Positions 36,912 to 47,879 of a stretch of DNA of 64,000 bases are shown here, piece after piece. This DNA is from Pseudomonas sp. SJZ079 (GTDB taxonomy: Bacteria; Pseudomonadota; Gammaproteobacteria; Pseudomonadales; Pseudomonadaceae): assembly GCF_007993865.1 (NCBI RefSeq), contig NZ_VIUH01000006.1, positions 62,001 to 126,000 of the forward strand, in the 5' to 3' direction. The notes beneath the pieces were generated by a model. It was not told where the DNA came from and did no database searches. It saw nothing but the letters and a program-made list of their open reading frames with translations. Every line of letters starts with the position of its first letter. The stretch's first letter is position 1. The position numbers and the translations under genes were made by a program.

Positions 36912-37363
36912 ATGGCGAGCTGCGCGACCTCTACCAGGAGGTGATCATCGACCACGGCAGGCGGCCGCGCAATTTCCGCCGGCTGGCGGAGCCCAGCTGC
37001 ACGGCGGAGGGTTTCAACCCACTGTGCGGCGATGAGCTCAGGGTCGAGCTGAAACTCGCCGATGGGCTGATCGAGGACATCGCCTTCCAGGGCGCCGGCT
37101 GCGCCATCGCCATGGCCTCGGCCTCCTTGATGACCCAGGCGGTCAAGGGGCACAGCCCGGAGCAGGCGCTGGCGCTGTTCGCCCGGGTGCATGAGCTGCT
37201 CACCGAGGGGCCGAGCACCCTGGAAGCGCCCGAGCAGCTCGGCAAACTGGCGGTGCTGGCCGGGGTCTGGGAGTTCCCGGTGCGGGTCAAGTGCGCCACC
37301 CTGGCCTGGCACACCCTGCGCAGCGCCCTGCAAGGCGGCGCTGCGCCGGTCACGACGGAGTAG
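36908..37363 (+). CDS. sufU: sulfur-relay protein SufU
   Basis: The 151-residue protein is of the IscU/SufU fold with Cys40, Asp42, Cys65 and Cys129. Between the second and third Cys it has the insertion characteristic of SufU (around residues 101-122, TEGPSTLEAPEQLGKLAVLA), which separates SufU from the scaffold IscU. SufU is the zinc-bound sulfur acceptor of SufS in Firmicutes and Actinobacteria, so its presence marks this locus as unlike the enterobacterial SufABCDSE type. Confidence 0.92.
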   Translation: MNGELRDLYQEVIIDHGRRPRNFRRLAEPSCTAEGFNPLCGDELRVELKLADGLIEDIAFQGAGCAIAMASASLMTQAVKGHSPEQALALFARVHELLTEGPSTLEAPEQLGKLAVLAGVWEFPVRVKCATLAWHTLRSALQGGAAPVTTE

Positions 37364-37366
37364 AGC

Positions 37367-38200
37367 ATGACAGAGGCTAACCCCAGTCCCGATATCCGCC
37401 TCAGCGACGCGGCGCGGCGCATCCTGCGCGAGGCCCTGGCCGAGGGTGGCGGCAGTTGGTTGCGCCTGCGGATCGACGAGCATTTCGCCCACGAGCTGCT
37501 GTTCGAGCCCGGCGCCGAGGGCGACACTGTGGTGGACGCGAACGGCATCTGCCTGCTGCTCGATCCGGCCAGCGCGCAGCGCGCCCATGGCCTGTCCATC
37601 GACTACCGGGAAGACCTGCAGGGCACCGGCCTGTACTTCGCCAATCCCAACCGGCCAGCCCAGACCCTTCCGCAGGCACTCAGGCGCGACTGCCCGGCTA
37701 CCCTGATTCCGCACGGCGAGCCGCTGCTGCTGACGCAGGGCGAGCGGGTGCTGGTGACCCAGGCGCTGGGGGGCAGCTTCACGGTGCAGATCGCCGGCGG
37801 GCGGCTGGCGCGGATCGCCGCCAGCGAGGCCGATGCCCTGGGGCGGGAGGCTGCGCCGACCAGCGCGCCGCCCCCGGCGAGCGGCGCCTTCGACATCCAG
37901 CAGGTGCTGGAGACGCTCAAGACCGTCTACGACCCGGAGATTCCGGTCAATGTGGTCGACCTCGGGCTGATCTACCAGTGCCAGGCCCAGCCGCTGGAAG
38001 GCGGCGGCCAGCGGGTGTCGATCAAGATGTCGATGACCGCCCCCGGTTGCGGCATGGGCGACGTCTTGCAGGAGGAAGCGCGGGCCAAGGTCGAGGCCTT
38101 GCCCGGGGTCGCCGAGGTCGAGGTCGAACTGGTCTGGGACCCACCCTGGGATCAGAGCCGCATGTCCGAGGCGGCCCGTCTGCAGCTGGGCCTGTTATGA
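37367..38200 (+). CDS. IscA-like / SufT fusion protein
   Basis: This 277-residue protein has three parts. Residues 8-95 resemble an A-type carrier (HesB/IscA: LSDAARRILREALAEGGGSW, later GTGLYFANPN) but without the three cluster-binding Cys. Residues about 105-155 are the N-terminal SufT segment (ERVLVTQALGGSFTVQIAGG). Residues about 175-277 are a MIP18/DUF59 domain with the active Cys in MSMTAPGCGMGD. SufT helps mature iron-sulfur proteins. It starts three bases after sufU. The degenerate carrier domain may serve only for docking. Confidence 0.82.
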   Translation: MTEANPSPDIRLSDAARRILREALAEGGGSWLRLRIDEHFAHELLFEPGAEGDTVVDANGICLLLDPASAQRAHGLSIDYREDLQGTGLYFANPNRPAQTLPQALRRDCPATLIPHGEPLLLTQGERVLVTQALGGSFTVQIAGGRLARIAASEADALGREAAPTSAPPPASGAFDIQQVLETLKTVYDPEIPVNVVDLGLIYQCQAQPLEGGGQRVSIKMSMTAPGCGMGDVLQEEARAKVEALPGVAEVEVELVWDPPWDQSRMSEAARLQLGLL

Positions 38201-38238
38201 AGATTCTGCCGTGACTCAGCCACTGCGAGGCGCCCGCC

Positions 38239-40245
<2,007 letters not shown>

Positions 40246-40252
40246 TCGCCCC

Positions 40253-40723
40253 TCACCGACCCTTGCGGTAGGTACCGATCAGCTCGGCCTGAGCCAGCAC
40301 GTGGCCCTGCATGGCGCTCTCCAGCCGGGCCTTGGTCGGTTGCCCCAGGTCTGGCAGCACGCAGTCCAGGGCGTACAGCTTGTGGAAGTACCTATGCTTG
40401 CCGATGGGTGGACAGGGCCCGCCGTAGCCGGTTCTGCCCCAGTCGTTGAGTCCCTGCAAGGTGCCGGGCGGCAGGCTGTGCAGGTCTTCCACCAGCGCCT
40501 GGGTGCTGGCCGGCAGGTTATACAGCAGCCAGTGGACCCAGGTGGTCTGAGGCGCGGCGGGGTCCGGCGCGTCCGGGTCGTCGACTATCAGCGCCAGGCT
40601 CTGGGTGCCGGGCGGCGCACCGCTCCAGGCCAACGGCGGGGAAATATCCTCGCCTTCGCAGCTGTAGCGCAGCGGAATCGCCGCCTGGGCAGCAAAAGCG
40701 GCAGAGCTGAGGCTGAATGACAT
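40253..40723 (-). CDS. YbhB/YbcL-type phosphatidylethanolamine-binding protein
   Basis: This 156-residue protein has the PEBP pattern: DPDAPDPAAPQTTWVHWLLY with ligand-pocket Asp and His, then GGPCPPIGKHRYFHKLYALD. Bacterial members are small cytoplasmic proteins of unclear role. The ATG at 40723 is chosen because AAGGGGG stands before it; the start at 40783 would add an unrelated tail. It faces the YyaL gene tail to tail with seven bases between. Confidence 0.85.
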   Translation of the reverse strand: MSFSLSSAAFAAQAAIPLRYSCEGEDISPPLAWSGAPPGTQSLALIVDDPDAPDPAAPQTTWVHWLLYNLPASTQALVEDLHSLPPGTLQGLNDWGRTGYGGPCPPIGKHRYFHKLYALDCVLPDLGQPTKARLESAMQGHVLAQAELIGTYRKGR

Positions 40724-40834
40724 GGCCGTTACCCCCTTGTCGAATTGGGTCGAGCGGGCGGCGGACGGCGCCCCCACCAGCAAGCACTATAGCCAAGCCG
40801 CGGGGCTATGCAGCGGGACTGCCGGCGGGGGCAC

Positions 40835-41275
40835 TTAGCCGGCGCTGCCGCTGGTCTGCGAGTGGGCACGGAAGCGCGTTTCGACGATCTTCCAGCCGGC
40901 CTCGGTCAACCGATAGCGGTCCTGGTAGAAGCCGCCGAGCTGGCGGGTGGCGCCACTGTTGGCGTCGATATTGAAATACCAGAGTGCCCAGCGCGCCTCG
41001 GCCTCGCTCGCCGAAAGCAGTTCGATCTCCGGGTTGGCGCCGTGGTGCAGGTCAATCACCGAGTCCCGGCAGGCCAGCTCGCGGTACAGGGCGACGAAGG
41101 GCTCGCGCGCCTTGAACACACCCAGAGGGCCATAGTCGATAAGGATCTCGCCCTCGGCGAAACAGTCGCGGATGCACTCGACATCCTTGAGGTCGCAGGC
41201 ATTCAGGTAACGGTGCTTGAGCTGGCGAATGGCTTCCAGCGCTTCCAGCCGGGCGATGCGTTGCTCCAGGCTCAT
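40835..41275 (-). CDS. SnoaL/NTF2-like protein next to ketosteroid isomerase
   Basis: The 146-residue product begins with a coiled helix (LEQRIARLEALEAIRQLKHR) and continues with the cone fold of NTF2-like proteins (YLNACDLKDVECIRDCFAEG, then DYGPLGVFKAREPFVALYRE), a group that includes ketosteroid isomerase, scytalone dehydratase and SnoaL. It overlaps the ksi stop by four bases, so it is made with KSI. The catalytic Tyr/Asp set of KSI is not obvious. It might be a dehydratase or hydratase of a steroid intermediate. Confidence 0.72.
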   Translation of the reverse strand: MSLEQRIARLEALEAIRQLKHRYLNACDLKDVECIRDCFAEGEILIDYGPLGVFKAREPFVALYRELACRDSVIDLHHGANPEIELLSASEAEARWALWYFNIDANSGATRQLGGFYQDRYRLTEAGWKIVETRFRAHSQTSGSAG

Positions 41276-41661
41276 GCCTCACCCCGCAGCTGCAGGTTGG
41301 CTGCACTCCAGTAGGCTTTCATCGAGCGAATCTTGCCGGCGTCATCGAACTCCATCACGTCGATCACCTCGATCGAACAAAGCTGCCCGCTCCAGTTCAG
41401 GTCCACGCGAAAGGCCATGGCGCCGCAGCCATTGAGGGTGGCGCGCACCGGCCCGCTGAGCGTCGCACGGGCCTCGCTCAGGCCCAGTCCCTCGCGGTAA
41501 AAGGCGTCGATGGCCGCGAGGCCGACAATCGGCGGATTGCCGACTGGGTCCTCGACCACCGCATCCGCCGCGTACAGCGCGACTATGCCGTCGATATCGC
41601 AGCTATCCACCAGTTCGACATAACGCGCCATGCATTGCTGTATCTGTTCCGGTTTGATCAT
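41272..41661 (-). CDS. ksi: Delta5-3-ketosteroid isomerase
   Basis: KSI moves the C5-C6 double bond of 3-keto-Delta5-steroids to C4-C5. The 129-residue product matches the P. putida and C. testosteroni enzymes: Tyr14 (ARYVELVD), Asp38 (VEDPVGNPP), GPVRATLNGCGAMAFRV and Asp101 (EVIDVMEFDD), giving the full catalytic Tyr-Asp-Asp set. AAGGATAGG precedes the ATG. It is the second last gene of the box 12 operon. The presence of KSI suggests growth on Delta5-3beta-hydroxy sterols or steroids in addition to bile acids. Confidence 0.95.
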   Translation of the reverse strand: MIKPEQIQQCMARYVELVDSCDIDGIVALYAADAVVEDPVGNPPIVGLAAIDAFYREGLGLSEARATLSGPVRATLNGCGAMAFRVDLNWSGQLCSIEVIDVMEFDDAGKIRSMKAYWSAANLQLRGEA

Positions 41662-41672
41662 CGACCTATCCT

Positions 41673-42287
41673 TTAACCTAGGGCTTCGAATGTTGGCTGG
41701 GGTTTGCTGGTTTGTTCCGCCCAGCGTATGCGTGGGCGATCCGGTTCCTCGGCGGACAACGGCGTGACCGCCTCGAGCGTCTGCAGGCAACGGCTCGCCA
41801 GCTCTTGGTAGATTGCGCTGCCGCGGCTTTTCCAGGCGAGTTCGTCTGCGCTCAGCGCGCGCAGCAGCCGCGCCGGCTGGCCGGCGAACAAGCTGTTGGC
41901 GGGAATCACCTGCCCCGCCTTGACGAATGCCAGGGCGGCGACGAAGGCGTTTTCGCCGACCTCGACACCATCCATCAACACCGCGTGCATGCCGACCAAG
42001 GCATTGGCGCCCACCCGGCAGCCGTGCAGGATGGCGCCGTGACCGATATGACCGCAGGGCCCGACCCACATCTCGGCGCCCGGAAAGGAATGCAGTACGC
42101 AGTTATCCTGGACATTCGCCCCCGCCTCGATGCGGATGCGCCCGAAGTCGCCGCGCAGGCAGGCGCCCGGGCCGATATAGCAGTGCGCAGCGATGATCAC
42201 GTCACCGATCAGCACCGCATCCGGGTGCACGAAGGCGCGCGGGTCGACCACCGGGATAACCCCCTCAAAACCATAGACCTTGGCCAT
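41673..42287 (-). CDS. gamma-carbonic-anhydrase-like protein, PaaY type
   Basis: The 204-residue product is a left-handed beta-helix protein with repeated hexapeptides and metal His residues (CVLHSF, CGHIGHGAILH). Its length and C-terminal extension fit PaaY/CaiE, and PaaY is a CoA thioesterase that clears dead-end CoA esters in phenylacetate breakdown. Lying between a thiolase gene and ksi, it may rescue CoA from stalled steroid intermediates; this is inferred from the family. Confidence 0.82.
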   Translation of the reverse strand: MAKVYGFEGVIPVVDPRAFVHPDAVLIGDVIIAAHCYIGPGACLRGDFGRIRIEAGANVQDNCVLHSFPGAEMWVGPCGHIGHGAILHGCRVGANALVGMHAVLMDGVEVGENAFVAALAFVKAGQVIPANSLFAGQPARLLRALSADELAWKSRGSAIYQELASRCLQTLEAVTPLSAEEPDRPRIRWAEQTSKPQPTFEALG

Positions 42288-42346
42288 CCTCACCTCCCCT
42301 CGGTGCTTCAGGCGGCGCATTCCACACGCCACCCGCTTCGGCCGAT

Positions 42347-43549
42347 TCAGACCACCTCGAACAACGCCGCGGCGCCCATGCCGCCTCCGATGCACATGCT
42401 CACCACCACATAGCGCAGGCCGCGGCGCTTACCCTCGAGCAGGGCGTGGCCGACCATGCGCGCGCCGGACATGCCGAACGGATGACCAATGGCGATGGCG
42501 CCGCCGTTGACGTTCAAGCGCTCGTCGGGGATGCCCAAGGTGTCGCGGCAATACAGCACCTGGCAGGCGAAGGCCTCGTTGAGTTCCCACAGGCCGATAT
42601 GGTCCACCTTCAGGCCGTGGCGCTTGAGCAGCTTGGGGATCGCATAGACCGGGCCAATGCCCATCTCGTCGGCATTGCAGCCGGCCACTGCCAGGCCGCG
42701 GTAGATGCCCAGCGGCTCCAGGCCCTTCTGCTCGGCCAGCTTGGCGCTCATCAGCACCGAGGCGCTGGCACCGTCGGACAGCTGCGAGGCGTTGCCGGCG
42801 GTGATGAAGCGACCCGGCCCGCTCCACTGCCCGCCCTGCCACACCGGCTCCAGCGCGGCCAGGCTGTCGCGGCTGGTGCTGGGGCGATTGCACTCGTCGT
42901 GCGTGAGGATCAGCGACTCATGGCGGGTCTCGCCGCTGGCCTTGTCGAAGACCGCCTGACGGCTGCGCAGCGGCGCCAGTTCGGCGTCGAACAAACCGGC
43001 GCTTTGCGCCAGGGCGGTACGCAGCTGGCTCTGGTAGCTGTATTCGTCCTGCGCCTCGCGGCTGATGCCATAGCGCGCGGCGACTATTTCGGCGGTCTCG
43101 ATCATCGGGATATAAGCGCTGGGGTCGCGTTCCAGCACCGCATTGGATTGGTTGCGGTAGAGGTTCTTGTGCTTGTTCTGCACCAGCGAGATGGACTCCA
43201 GACCGCCGGCCACGGCGATGTCGAGCTCGTCGCAGATGATGCCCTTGGCCGCCATGGCGATGCTCATCAGGCCCGAGGCGCACTGGCGCTCGATCGCCAT
43301 GCCGGCCACGCTCGCTGGCAGGCCGCCGGCAATCGCGCACAAGCGGCCGAGGTTATAGGACTGAGTCCCCTGCTGCGCCGCGGCGCCGATGAGCACATCG
43401 TCCACCTCGCCCGGCTCGATGCCGGCGCGGCGTACCGCCTCGCGCACCACATGACCGCCCAGCACGGGCGCCTCGGTGTCGTTGAAGGCGCCGCGAAAGG
43501 CTTTGCCGATGGGTGTGCGCGCGGTGGAGACGATGACGGCTTCTTTCAT
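42347..43549 (-). CDS. thiolase (acetyl-CoA acyltransferase)
   Basis: This 400-residue thiolase has the nucleophile Cys90 (ERQCASGL), the INEAFA-type segment [13 protein letters not shown], the His of [10 protein letters not shown] and the second Cys in [11 protein letters not shown]. It belongs to the biosynthetic/degradative thiolase I-II group rather than the FadA6 branch found at 55015. It could act on the steroid side chain (FadA5-like) or on C/D-ring products. It follows maoC after a 140-bp gap filled by palindromic repeat C. Confidence 0.9.
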   Translation of the reverse strand: MKEAVIVSTARTPIGKAFRGAFNDTEAPVLGGHVVREAVRRAGIEPGEVDDVLIGAAAQQGTQSYNLGRLCAIAGGLPASVAGMAIERQCASGLMSIAMAAKGIICDELDIAVAGGLESISLVQNKHKNLYRNQSNAVLERDPSAYIPMIETAEIVAARYGISREAQDEYSYQSQLRTALAQSAGLFDAELAPLRSRQAVFDKASGETRHESLILTHDECNRPSTSRDSLAALEPVWQGGQWSGPGRFITAGNASQLSDGASASVLMSAKLAEQKGLEPLGIYRGLAVAGCNADEMGIGPVYAIPKLLKRHGLKVDHIGLWELNEAFACQVLYCRDTLGIPDERLNVNGGAIAIGHPFGMSGARMVGHALLEGKRRGLRYVVVSMCIGGGMGAAALFEVV

Positions 43550-43583
43550 TGCGGTAGTCCTCGAAGGTAATTCAATAGCTCAG

Positions 43584-43709
43584 CTAAAAGCGTCGCGAGC
43601 GAAGGTCAGGCAAGGCGGAAGCACGGCTGAAAAGCGGAGTTTGCTGATTGCAAATGAGCATTTTCAGCCGTGATTCCAACGCCGCATGGGCGAGCGCAGC
43701 AGCTTTTAG
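43584..43709. repeat. intra-operon palindromic repeat, copy C (GCATT core family)
   Basis: Ends CTAAAAGC and GCTTTTAG face each other; the core CTGAAAAGCGGAGTTTGCTG then GCAAATGAGCATTTTCAG is shared with copy D. It lies between the maoC-like and thiolase genes. Confidence 0.8.
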
Positions 43710-44164
43710 GCGGGGTAATAGCGGCTGATGCTGTCCACTACGCAGGCCGGGCGCTCCTCGCCCTCGATTTCGACGGTGACGCGGATGGTCGCCTGTACCG
43801 CGCCCTTGACCTCCTCCACCGCGATCAATTGCGCGCTGCCGCGTACCCGGGCGCCGGCCTTGACCACATTGGGGAAGCGCACCCGCTCGCAGCCGTAATT
43901 CACGCCCATAGCGACGCCGCGCACCTCGAGGATCTGCGGCAGGAACAGGTTGACCAGACTCAGGCTCAGGTAGCCATGGGCGATGCAGGCGCCGAACGGG
44001 CCCTTTGCCGCGCGCGCCGGATCGACGTGAATCCACTGGTGATCGCCGGTGGCCTCGGCGAACTGGTCGATGCGTTGCTGCTCCAGCGTCAGCCAGTCGC
44101 TGTGACCCAGTTGTTCGCCGACCCGGCCGGCCAGAGCAAAGGGGGTCTCGAATATCTGCGGCAT
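43706..44164 (-). CDS. MaoC-like (R)-specific enoyl-CoA hydratase
   Basis: This 152-residue single hot-dog protein has the hydratase-2 motif with Asp41 and His46 (TGDHQWIHVDPARA). Such enzymes add water to 2-enoyl-CoAs to make (R)-3-hydroxyacyl-CoAs. It sits between ipdF and the thiolase in the box 12 operon and probably serves side-chain or ring C/D beta-oxidation. Actinobacterial steroid hydratases of this type are often heterodimers; no second MaoC gene is nearby. Confidence 0.88.
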   Translation of the reverse strand: MPQIFETPFALAGRVGEQLGHSDWLTLEQQRIDQFAEATGDHQWIHVDPARAAKGPFGACIAHGYLSLSLVNLFLPQILEVRGVAMGVNYGCERVRFPNVVKAGARVRGSAQLIAVEEVKGAVQATIRVTVEIEGEERPACVVDSISRYYPA

Positions 44165-44166
44165 GC

Positions 44167-44949
44167 CTAGGCCCTCTGGCTGGAGACCGACAAGACTTCG
44201 CCGGTCATGTAGGAGCTGTAGTCGCTGGCCAGGAACATCATCACGTTGGCCACCTCCCAGACTTCCGCGGCGCGGCCGAAGGCCTCGTTGGCCGCCAGCT
44301 GCTCCAGCACCGCTTGCGGCGCGGATTTACGCAAAAAATCGTGCAGGGCGATGCTCGGGCTCACCGCGTTGATGCGGATGCCATGCTCGGCGGCCTCCAC
44401 TGCGGCGCAGCGGGTCAGCGCCATGACCCCGGCCTTGGCCGCGGCGTAGTGGCTCTGCTCCTTCTGCGCGCGCCAGCCGAGCACCGAGGCGTTGTTGACT
44501 ATGACCCCGGCCCGGCGCGCCATCATCTTCGGCAGCATGGCGCGGGTCATGCGCATGGTGCCGGTGAGGGTCACATCGAGCACCCGGCTCCACTCCTCGT
44601 CGCTCATCTCCACCAGCAGCCGTGAGCCGCCGAAGCCGGCGTTGTTGATCAGCACATCGACGCCGCCCAGCTCGCGTTCGGCCGCCTCGATCAGCGCCTG
44701 CACCTGGGCCTCATCGGCGACGTTGCAGACCTGGCTGAATACCTGCTGCAGCCCGCTCTGCTCACGGATCTTCGCCACCGCCTCGGCCAAGCGGCCCTCG
44801 TGGATATCGCTGATGAACAGCGCTCGGCAACCTTCCTCGGCGGCGCGCAGGGCGGCGGAGAAACCGATGCCGGCGCCGGCGGCGGCGGTGATCAGCACCG
44901 ACTTGCCGCGCAGCAGGCCGTGACCCGGCACGTAGTTGGGAATGGACAT
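44167..44949 (-). CDS. ipdF: IpdF-type 5alpha-hydroxy-HIP-CoA dehydrogenase (SDR)
   Basis: The 260-residue SDR closely matches mycobacterial IpdF as I recall it: GHGLLRGKSVLITAAAGAGI, VIVNNASVLGWRAQKEQSHY, INAVSPSIALHDFL and ASDYSSYMTGEVLSVS. Ser155, Tyr168 and Lys172 form the active site. IpdF oxidises the 5-hydroxyl of HIP-CoA in ring C/D breakdown. The ATG at 44949 has GGAG seven bases before it; the TTG at 44955 is less likely. It follows fadE30 directly, the same grouping as in actinobacteria. Confidence 0.92.
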   Translation of the reverse strand: MSIPNYVPGHGLLRGKSVLITAAAGAGIGFSAALRAAEEGCRALFISDIHEGRLAEAVAKIREQSGLQQVFSQVCNVADEAQVQALIEAAERELGGVDVLINNAGFGGSRLLVEMSDEEWSRVLDVTLTGTMRMTRAMLPKMMARRAGVIVNNASVLGWRAQKEQSHYAAAKAGVMALTRCAAVEAAEHGIRINAVSPSIALHDFLRKSAPQAVLEQLAANEAFGRAAEVWEVANVMMFLASDYSSYMTGEVLSVSSQRA

Positions 44950-44971
44950 GGGCAAACTCCTGGAAACGGGT

Positions 44972-46165
44972 TCAGCCGCGCACGCGCGGTTCGCGGGGCA
45001 TGCCCAGCGCGCGTTCGGCGATGATGTTGCGTTGAATTTCGTTGCTGCCGCCGTAGATGGTGTCCGAGCGGCTGAACAGGAACATCGACTGCAGGCGGCC
45101 CAGTTGGTAGGGTCCGCCCTCCAGCAACTCGGCGTCGGCGCCGAGCACGTCCATGGCCAGCTTGCCCAGCTCCAGGTGCCAGGTGGACCAGCCCAGTTTG
45201 TAGATCATCGCCTCGCGCTGCAGCCGGCCGTCCTGCTGGCCCGAGAGCATGCGCAGGGAGTTGGCGCGCAGAATGCGCAGGCCGCTCCAGGCCTTGGCGA
45301 TGCGCTGGCGCAGCACAGGATCACGGGCGGCGCCATTGGCCCGGGCTATGCCGATGATCTCCTCCAGCTCGTTGTGGAACAGCATCTGCTGGCCCAGGGT
45401 CGACACCCCGCGTTCGAAGCCGAGCAGGGCCATGGCGATCTTCCAGCCCTCCCCCGGCGCGCCGAGGATATTGGCCGCGTCGGTCTCGGCGTCATCGAAG
45501 AACACCTCGTTGAACTCCGAGGTGCCGGTCAGCTGCTCGATCGGCCGCACCGTGACCCCCGCCTGGGCCATGGGCACCAGCAGGAACGACAGGCCCTGGT
45601 GGCCGACGCTGCCCGCTTCGGTACGGGCGATCACGAAGCACCAGTCGGATTCGTGGGCCAGCGAGGTCCAGACCTTCTGCCCGTTGATCCGCCAGCTGCC
45701 GCTGGCGCGGTCCAGCGCGGCGCGGGTCTTGACGTTGGCCAGATCGGAGCCTGCGCCCGGCTCGGAATAGCCCTGGCACCAGAACTCCGTGCCGGCGACT
45801 ATGCCCGGCAGCAGGCGGCGCTTCTGCTCCTCACTGCCGAAGGCGGCGATGGTCGGCCCGGCCAGGCCCTCGCCGATATGGCCCATGCGCCCGGGACCGC
45901 CGGCGCGGGCGTACTCCTCGTGAAAGATCACCTGCTGGTTGATCGACAGGCCACGGCCGCCATGCTCCGGCGCCCAGCCAACGCAGGTCCAACGACCGCC
46001 TGCCAGCTTGCGCTCCCAGGCCTTACGCTGCTCGGCGAAGCTGTGCTCGTCGCCCGGGCCGCCGCGAAAGCGCAACGCCTCGAACTCGCCGCCCAGGTTG
46101 GCCGCCAGCCAGGCGGCGACCTCGGCGCGGAATGCCTCGTCCGCGGCGGTGAATCCTAGCTTCAT
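44972..46165 (-). CDS. fadE30: acyl-CoA dehydrogenase FadE30
   Basis: This 397-residue flavoprotein closely resembles M. tuberculosis FadE30, which acts early in HIP breakdown: WCQGYSEPGAGSDLANVKTR, RINGQKVWTSLAHESDWCFV, TGTSEFNEVFFDDAETDA and FERGVSTLGQQM. The usual catalytic Glu before GT/GS near the C-terminus is Gly (TIYGGSNEIQRN), as in other steroid enzymes that keep the base elsewhere or in a partner subunit. The ATG overlaps the upstream acyl-CoA dehydrogenase stop by four bases, so the two may form a heteromer. Confidence 0.9.
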   Translation of the reverse strand: MKLGFTAADEAFRAEVAAWLAANLGGEFEALRFRGGPGDEHSFAEQRKAWERKLAGGRWTCVGWAPEHGGRGLSINQQVIFHEEYARAGGPGRMGHIGEGLAGPTIAAFGSEEQKRRLLPGIVAGTEFWCQGYSEPGAGSDLANVKTRAALDRASGSWRINGQKVWTSLAHESDWCFVIARTEAGSVGHQGLSFLLVPMAQAGVTVRPIEQLTGTSEFNEVFFDDAETDAANILGAPGEGWKIAMALLGFERGVSTLGQQMLFHNELEEIIGIARANGAARDPVLRQRIAKAWSGLRILRANSLRMLSGQQDGRLQREAMIYKLGWSTWHLELGKLAMDVLGADAELLEGGPYQLGRLQSMFLFSRSDTIYGGSNEIQRNIIAERALGMPREPRVRG

Positions 46166-47349
46166 GGCTGCTCTCCGGCTGGTGGGGCGTCCAGCAGCGC
46201 GGCGGCGATGCGCTCGCGCTGCCAGGACGGCGCGCCGAGGAAGGCCTCGCCGGCCCGGGCGCGCTTGAAATAGAGGTGCGGGTCGTACTCCCAGGTGAAG
46301 CCGACGCCGCCGTGCAACTGGATGGACTCGCCCGCGCAGTGGAAGAAGGCCTCGCCGCACTCGGCCTTGGCCAGCGCCGCGGCCAGCGGCAGCTCGGCCG
46401 CCACCGCCGCGTCGCCCGCCGGGTCGAAGAGCTCCTGGGCCACGCAGGCGGCGTAGTAAGCCGCCGAGCGCGCGCACTCGACCTGCAGCATCATGTCCGC
46501 GGCGCGGTGCTTGAGCGCCTGGAAGCTGGCGATGGCGCGGCCGAATTGCTGGCGTTCCTGCATATAGGCCACGCTCAGGTCGAGCACCTGCTGGGCGCCG
46601 CCGGTCTGCTCGGCGGCCAAGCCGATACAGGCCAGTTGCAGGGTGCGTTCGAGTTGCGGCCAGGCGCCACCGAGCTCGCCCAGCAGGCAGTCGGCGTCGA
46701 GATACAGGTTATGCAGGTCGATGCGTGCCTGGCGGCGGGTCTGGTCCATGGTCGCCAGCGCCTGGCGCTGGATACCGGCGCTGTCGCTGGCGACCGCGAA
46801 CAGACTGATGCCCGCCGCGCCAGTCGAACCGGGGGTTCGCGCGGCGATGATCAGCAGGTCGGCGCTGTGCCCGTCGAGCACATAGTTCAACGTGCCGTTG
46901 AGCACGAAGCCCTGGCCTTCGGCGACCGCCGTGGCCTGCACGGTCTCGGCGCCCCAGCAATTGGCGCCGGCGAAGGCCAGGGTGGCGGTGACGCTGCCCG
47001 CGGCGATGCGCGGCAGCCAGGTGTTTTTTTGCTGCTCGCTGCCGGCCAGCAGCAACGCCGGGGTGGCCAGGCAGGCGGTGGCGAAGAACGGCGAACAGAG
47101 CAGCCGGCGGCCCATCTGCTCCAACAGGATCGCCAGCTCGACGTAGCCCAGACCGAGGCCGCCGTACGCCTCGGGGATATGAATGGCCGGCCAGTACAGC
47201 TCGCCACACAGGCGCTGCCACAGCTCGGCGTCATAACCGCGCGCACTGACCATCGCCGCCCGCACCGCGGCGGAGTCGGAGACCTGCGCGAGAAAACCCT
47301 CGGCAGACTCGCGGATCATTTCCTGCTCGTCGCTGAATGCAAATTCCAT
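46162..47349 (-). CDS. acyl-CoA dehydrogenase, probable FadE partner subunit
   Basis: The 395-residue product has the acyl-CoA dehydrogenase fold (IPEAYGGLGLGYVELAILLE, later FGRAIASFQALKHRAADMML and QLHGGVGFTWEYDPHLYFKR). It belongs to the group of shorter partner subunits that form alpha2beta2 steroid acyl-CoA dehydrogenases. It is the first gene of the eight-gene operon under box 12; ATG at 47349 has AAGGCG upstream. Its substrate is probably a HIP-CoA derivative or a side-chain CoA ester. Confidence 0.87.
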   Translation of the reverse strand: MEFAFSDEQEMIRESAEGFLAQVSDSAAVRAAMVSARGYDAELWQRLCGELYWPAIHIPEAYGGLGLGYVELAILLEQMGRRLLCSPFFATACLATPALLLAGSEQQKNTWLPRIAAGSVTATLAFAGANCWGAETVQATAVAEGQGFVLNGTLNYVLDGHSADLLIIAARTPGSTGAAGISLFAVASDSAGIQRQALATMDQTRRQARIDLHNLYLDADCLLGELGGAWPQLERTLQLACIGLAAEQTGGAQQVLDLSVAYMQERQQFGRAIASFQALKHRAADMMLQVECARSAAYYAACVAQELFDPAGDAAVAAELPLAAALAKAECGEAFFHCAGESIQLHGGVGFTWEYDPHLYFKRARAGEAFLGAPSWQRERIAAALLDAPPAGEQP

Positions 47350-47441
47350 AGGCGCGCCTTCTGCTCGTCTGGCGGGGCGTATACGCCCCTTTGCCGACGA
47401 GTCTGGCGGCTTCGCCAAGCGGCGGAATCGTTACCGCTGCC

Positions 47442-47457
47442 TAGTCCGAATGGCCGA
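47442..47457. promoter_or_regulatory. palindromic box 12 (fadE30-ipdF-ksi operon)
   Basis: On the plus strand TAGTCCGAATGGCCGA; on the minus strand, toward the operon, TCGGCCATTCGGACTA. It is 92 bp before the start at 47349. Its stronger orientation points to the plus strand, unlike the other boxes, so the assignment is less firm. Confidence 0.6.
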
Positions 47458-47608
47458 TGCCCGGGCCGGTCAGGCGATTGCCGCGCCGCCGCCCGCCGAC
47501 ACCCCGCCGCCTAGGTCGCCTAAGCCGCGAAGCGCCGTGCTGATGGCCACGGCGATGGACCTATAGTCGCCATCGACACACAGTGAACGGATAAGGAACG
47601 CTAACGGG

Positions 47609-47800
47609 ATGGCCTCGCAGGACCAGCCGGGGCCGGTCACCGATGAGGCAGTATTGGCCTCTGTGCAGCGCAAACTGAGGTCCGCGCGGGTCAAGCCGGC
47701 GGTGCCGGTGGTGCTGACGCAGAAGACCTACCCCGATGTCTCCCGCAAGCGGATCGTGCACCGTTTCAAGCGGTTGGACTCGTCGCTGTTCAAGCGGTGA
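47609..47800 (+). CDS. hypothetical 63-residue basic protein
   Basis: A short frame with a basic C-terminus (SRKRIVHRFKRLDSSLFKR). AAGGA stands 13 bases before the ATG, a little far. It has no signal, membrane segment or family I recognise. It lies in the accessory stretch next to box 12, which could drive it. It may be a remnant; confidence is low. Confidence 0.35.
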   Translation: MASQDQPGPVTDEAVLASVQRKLRSARVKPAVPVVLTQKTYPDVSRKRIVHRFKRLDSSLFKR

Positions 47801-47879
47801 AGGCCGGTAAGGCCTTGAGGTAATTCGCTGGGAGGGATAACGCTACATAAGCCTATCTGCGATGTGGTAGGCAGGAAGC

